A DNA stretch of 11,112 bases, from NCBI GenBank assembly GCA_905214245.1, contig CAJMLO010000037.1:1-11112 (forward strand), in the 5' to 3' direction. The notes beneath the pieces were generated by a model that had not been told where the DNA came from, searched no databases, and saw nothing but the letters and a program-made list of their open reading frames with translations. The DNA is from an uncultured bacterium. Its GTDB lineage: Bacteria; Bacillota; Clostridia; TANB77; CAG-508. Below are positions 9,397 to 11,112 of this stretch, piece after piece (the first letter of the stretch is position 1; each line of letters opens with the position of its first letter). Position numbers and translations under genes: made by a program.

Positions 9397-11040
9397 TCAC
9401 TCGGCATATATTCCAACTAACTGAAGTATTTTATATAATTTTTGCCCAAATGGTATCATATACATATTTGATTTTGAAAAAATTTTCAAACATAATGCTG
9501 ACATTATATAAACTACAATGGCTACAAAGATTGATATTATTGTACACAATTTTTCAGAAATAATACTTAATAATATTTTATATGTACAAATCGAACAAAT
9601 TCCCATCATTATACATGCAAGAATGGGTTTTATAATGTAGTCTTTTTTATTTATTTCAAGTTTGATATATTTTTTCATTATTTTTATATCAATAATAGAT
9701 GCAATCATATGACAAATTGTTGTAGCAATTGCTGCACCAGATGTTCCTCCAAATAAAAATTCTTTTGGATTTACAGGAATAAGTACACTATTTATTATAA
9801 ATTTCACAATAACGCCAATTGAAAGTGCAATTGCAGGCACCATTGGTTTTCCTATTCCCTGAAGCACACCACTTATAGTTTGTTCTAATACAATAAATAA
9901 TATGGATGTAGCACTTACTTGAAGAATAAAAGCTCCTGAAACCTGATTTGGAAAAAGTAAGTTTAATATCGGCTGTGCAAATATTATCATTCCTATACTG
10001 CATGGCAGTCCAATTAATATTGTAATAAGAATTGAAAATTCAATTCTCTTTTTTGCATTTTCCCATTCACCTGTTGCTTTTGCTGATGATACACTTGGAA
10101 CCAATGCAGTAGTAAATGCAATGTTAAATGACATTGGCATTGTAACTAATGTATCCACCTTTCCTGTTAATATTCCATATTCTGCTTTTGCCATGCTCTC
10201 TGACATAAAATTTTTTAATCCTCTTACAACTGTAACTGAGTCAATGTTCTTATTAATAGTTGAAAGAATTGGTGTTAAAGACATTGGAATAGATACACAT
10301 AATATTTCTTTTATAATTTTAATTATTCCTTTATATCTATAATTGACAGAATCCTTAACTTCTCTTGCTATTTCTTTTTTTACTGTAGAATAATAGATAT
10401 ACAAATAAACAAAACATAAAATAGACGAAATAGTTGTTGCTAGATTTGCTCCACCAGCCATAATGCTCGTATCTGTTCCACTTATTATAGCTAATATTTC
10501 AACAATAATTATTGTTAATGTCATTTTAAATATTTGCTCTATTGTTTGAGAATTCGCAGTGACTTTTATACATTGCCTGCCATTAAAATAGCCTCTAATA
10601 ACACAAATAATTGAAACAAAAAATATTGAAGGAGAAAGAGCTGTTAAACTCATTTCTGCTTCCGGAATTTGAATCCAATTATTTGCAATGTCTTTTGCCA
10701 TATAAAATAAAAATAATGAACAAAGAAAACCAATTGTTCCAAATGTAATTAAAGCAATTTTAAATACTTTGTGTGCACCTTTATGATCTCCTATTGCAAC
10801 CCTCTCTGAAACAATTTTTGATACTGCGTTTGGAACACCTATTGATGATATTGTAAGAAGAAGTGCATATATTTGAAATCCACTACCATATATAGCATTT
10901 CCTTTGTCTCCAAAACCTTCCCTGTTTGTAAGATACATTCTATACATAAGACCCATTATTTTTATAAAAATTTGAGAAAGCATTAAAATTACAACGCCTT
11001 TCATGAACCCTTCTTTTTTTATTTTTTTACTTTTCATCAT
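9397..11040 (-). CDS. SpoVB/MurJ-family polysaccharide or lipid II flippase, 547 aa
   Basis: The product is a multi-pass protein with about 14 hydrophobic segments, of the length usual for the MATE-like MurJ/SpoVB/YtgP group. The N-terminal region (GFMKGVVILMLSQIFIKIMG, then GSGFQIYALLLTISSIGVPNA and SKIVSERVA) is characteristic. Family members flip undecaprenyl-linked sugar precursors, such as lipid II, across the cytoplasmic membrane for peptidoglycan synthesis; SpoVB acts in spore cortex formation. The paralogue cannot be named from sequence alone, so I give no symbol. Two adjacent ATGs (11040 and 11037) follow AAAGGG; the second has the better spacing. It lies just upstream of hup in the same orientation, which matches the clostridial spoVB-hup neighbourhood. 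Confidence 0.9.
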   Translation of the reverse strand: MMKSKKIKKEGFMKGVVILMLSQIFIKIMGLMYRMYLTNREGFGDKGNAIYGSGFQIYALLLTISSIGVPNAVSKIVSERVAIGDHKGAHKVFKIALITFGTIGFLCSLFLFYMAKDIANNWIQIPEAEMSLTALSPSIFFVSIICVIRGYFNGRQCIKVTANSQTIEQIFKMTLTIIIVEILAIISGTDTSIMAGGANLATTISSILCFVYLYIYYSTVKKEIAREVKDSVNYRYKGIIKIIKEILCVSIPMSLTPILSTINKNIDSVTVVRGLKNFMSESMAKAEYGILTGKVDTLVTMPMSFNIAFTTALVPSVSSAKATGEWENAKKRIEFSILITILIGLPCSIGMIIFAQPILNLLFPNQVSGAFILQVSATSILFIVLEQTISGVLQGIGKPMVPAIALSIGVIVKFIINSVLIPVNPKEFLFGGTSGAAIATTICHMIASIIDIKIMKKYIKLEINKKDYIIKPILACIMMGICSICTYKILLSIISEKLCTIISIFVAIVVYIMSALCLKIFSKSNMYMIPFGQKLYKILQLVGIYAE

Positions 11041-11112
11041 ACACCCTTTTAAACCTTATTTACAAAATCTTATTTGTATTTTTTTGAATTTATAACTTAA
11101 TTTTATATTTTT

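Overview
The window is about 27-30% G+C by eye, has strong GGAGG-type ribosome binding sites, and uses TGA as a stop. It carries a SpoVB/MurJ-family flippase next to an HU gene, a pairing familiar from Clostridia. I read it as a chromosome junction in a low-GC Firmicute, probably Clostridia. Positions 1 to about 8490 are the lysogeny and early region of a temperate siphophage-like prophage. From about 8493 on is host DNA: tRNA-Leu(UAA), HU and the flippase. The other end of the prophage lies left of the window.

Layout. (1) 1-4660, leftward: early phage genes. In transcription order these are an excisionase-like helix-turn-helix protein, three tiny or membrane proteins, a stub resembling the start of a Gp157 gene, a NinB/Orf-like recombination protein, an HNH nuclease split by a one-base shift in an A8 run, a two-TM membrane protein followed by a terminator, a DUF6291 protein, a winged-helix protein, a Cys-rich protein, a helical protein, a DUF1064 (PD-(D/E)XK-like) nuclease, another zinc-finger protein and small unknowns. 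(2) 4661-5741: a rightward gene with its own promoter and terminator, then leftward tad2 (DUF2829, anti-Thoeris family) and a cro-like gene. These face a CI-like repressor across a control region with three operator-like palindromes exactly 32 bp apart, centre to centre. (3) 5741-8405, rightward: CI-like repressor, ImmA-like protein, a membrane-anchored candidate moron and a tyrosine integrase. (4) 8440-8580: a terminator shared by int and tRNA-Leu, and the tRNA itself, whose 3' end is the probable attachment site.

The most interesting signal is in the 152 bp between the moron and int. On the minus strand there is a consensus promoter (TTGAAA, 17 bp, TATAAT). About 70 bp downstream of its -10 is a hairpin with a U tract, which predicts a small RNA of about 75 nt. 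Its loop and upper stem are perfectly complementary over 16 nt to the cro-tad2 intergenic leader, directly against the tad2 ribosome binding site 1.7 kb away. This suggests a prophage-encoded trans-acting RNA that controls an anti-defence gene. It is a prediction from sequence only.

How it fits together. The CI-like repressor probably holds the leftward early promoter closed by binding the three operators, and the ImmA-like protein may relieve that. The sRNA would add a second, RNA-level control on tad2. Int, together with the excisionase-like protein, would move the element in and out of tRNA-Leu. Host genes resume with HU and the flippase.
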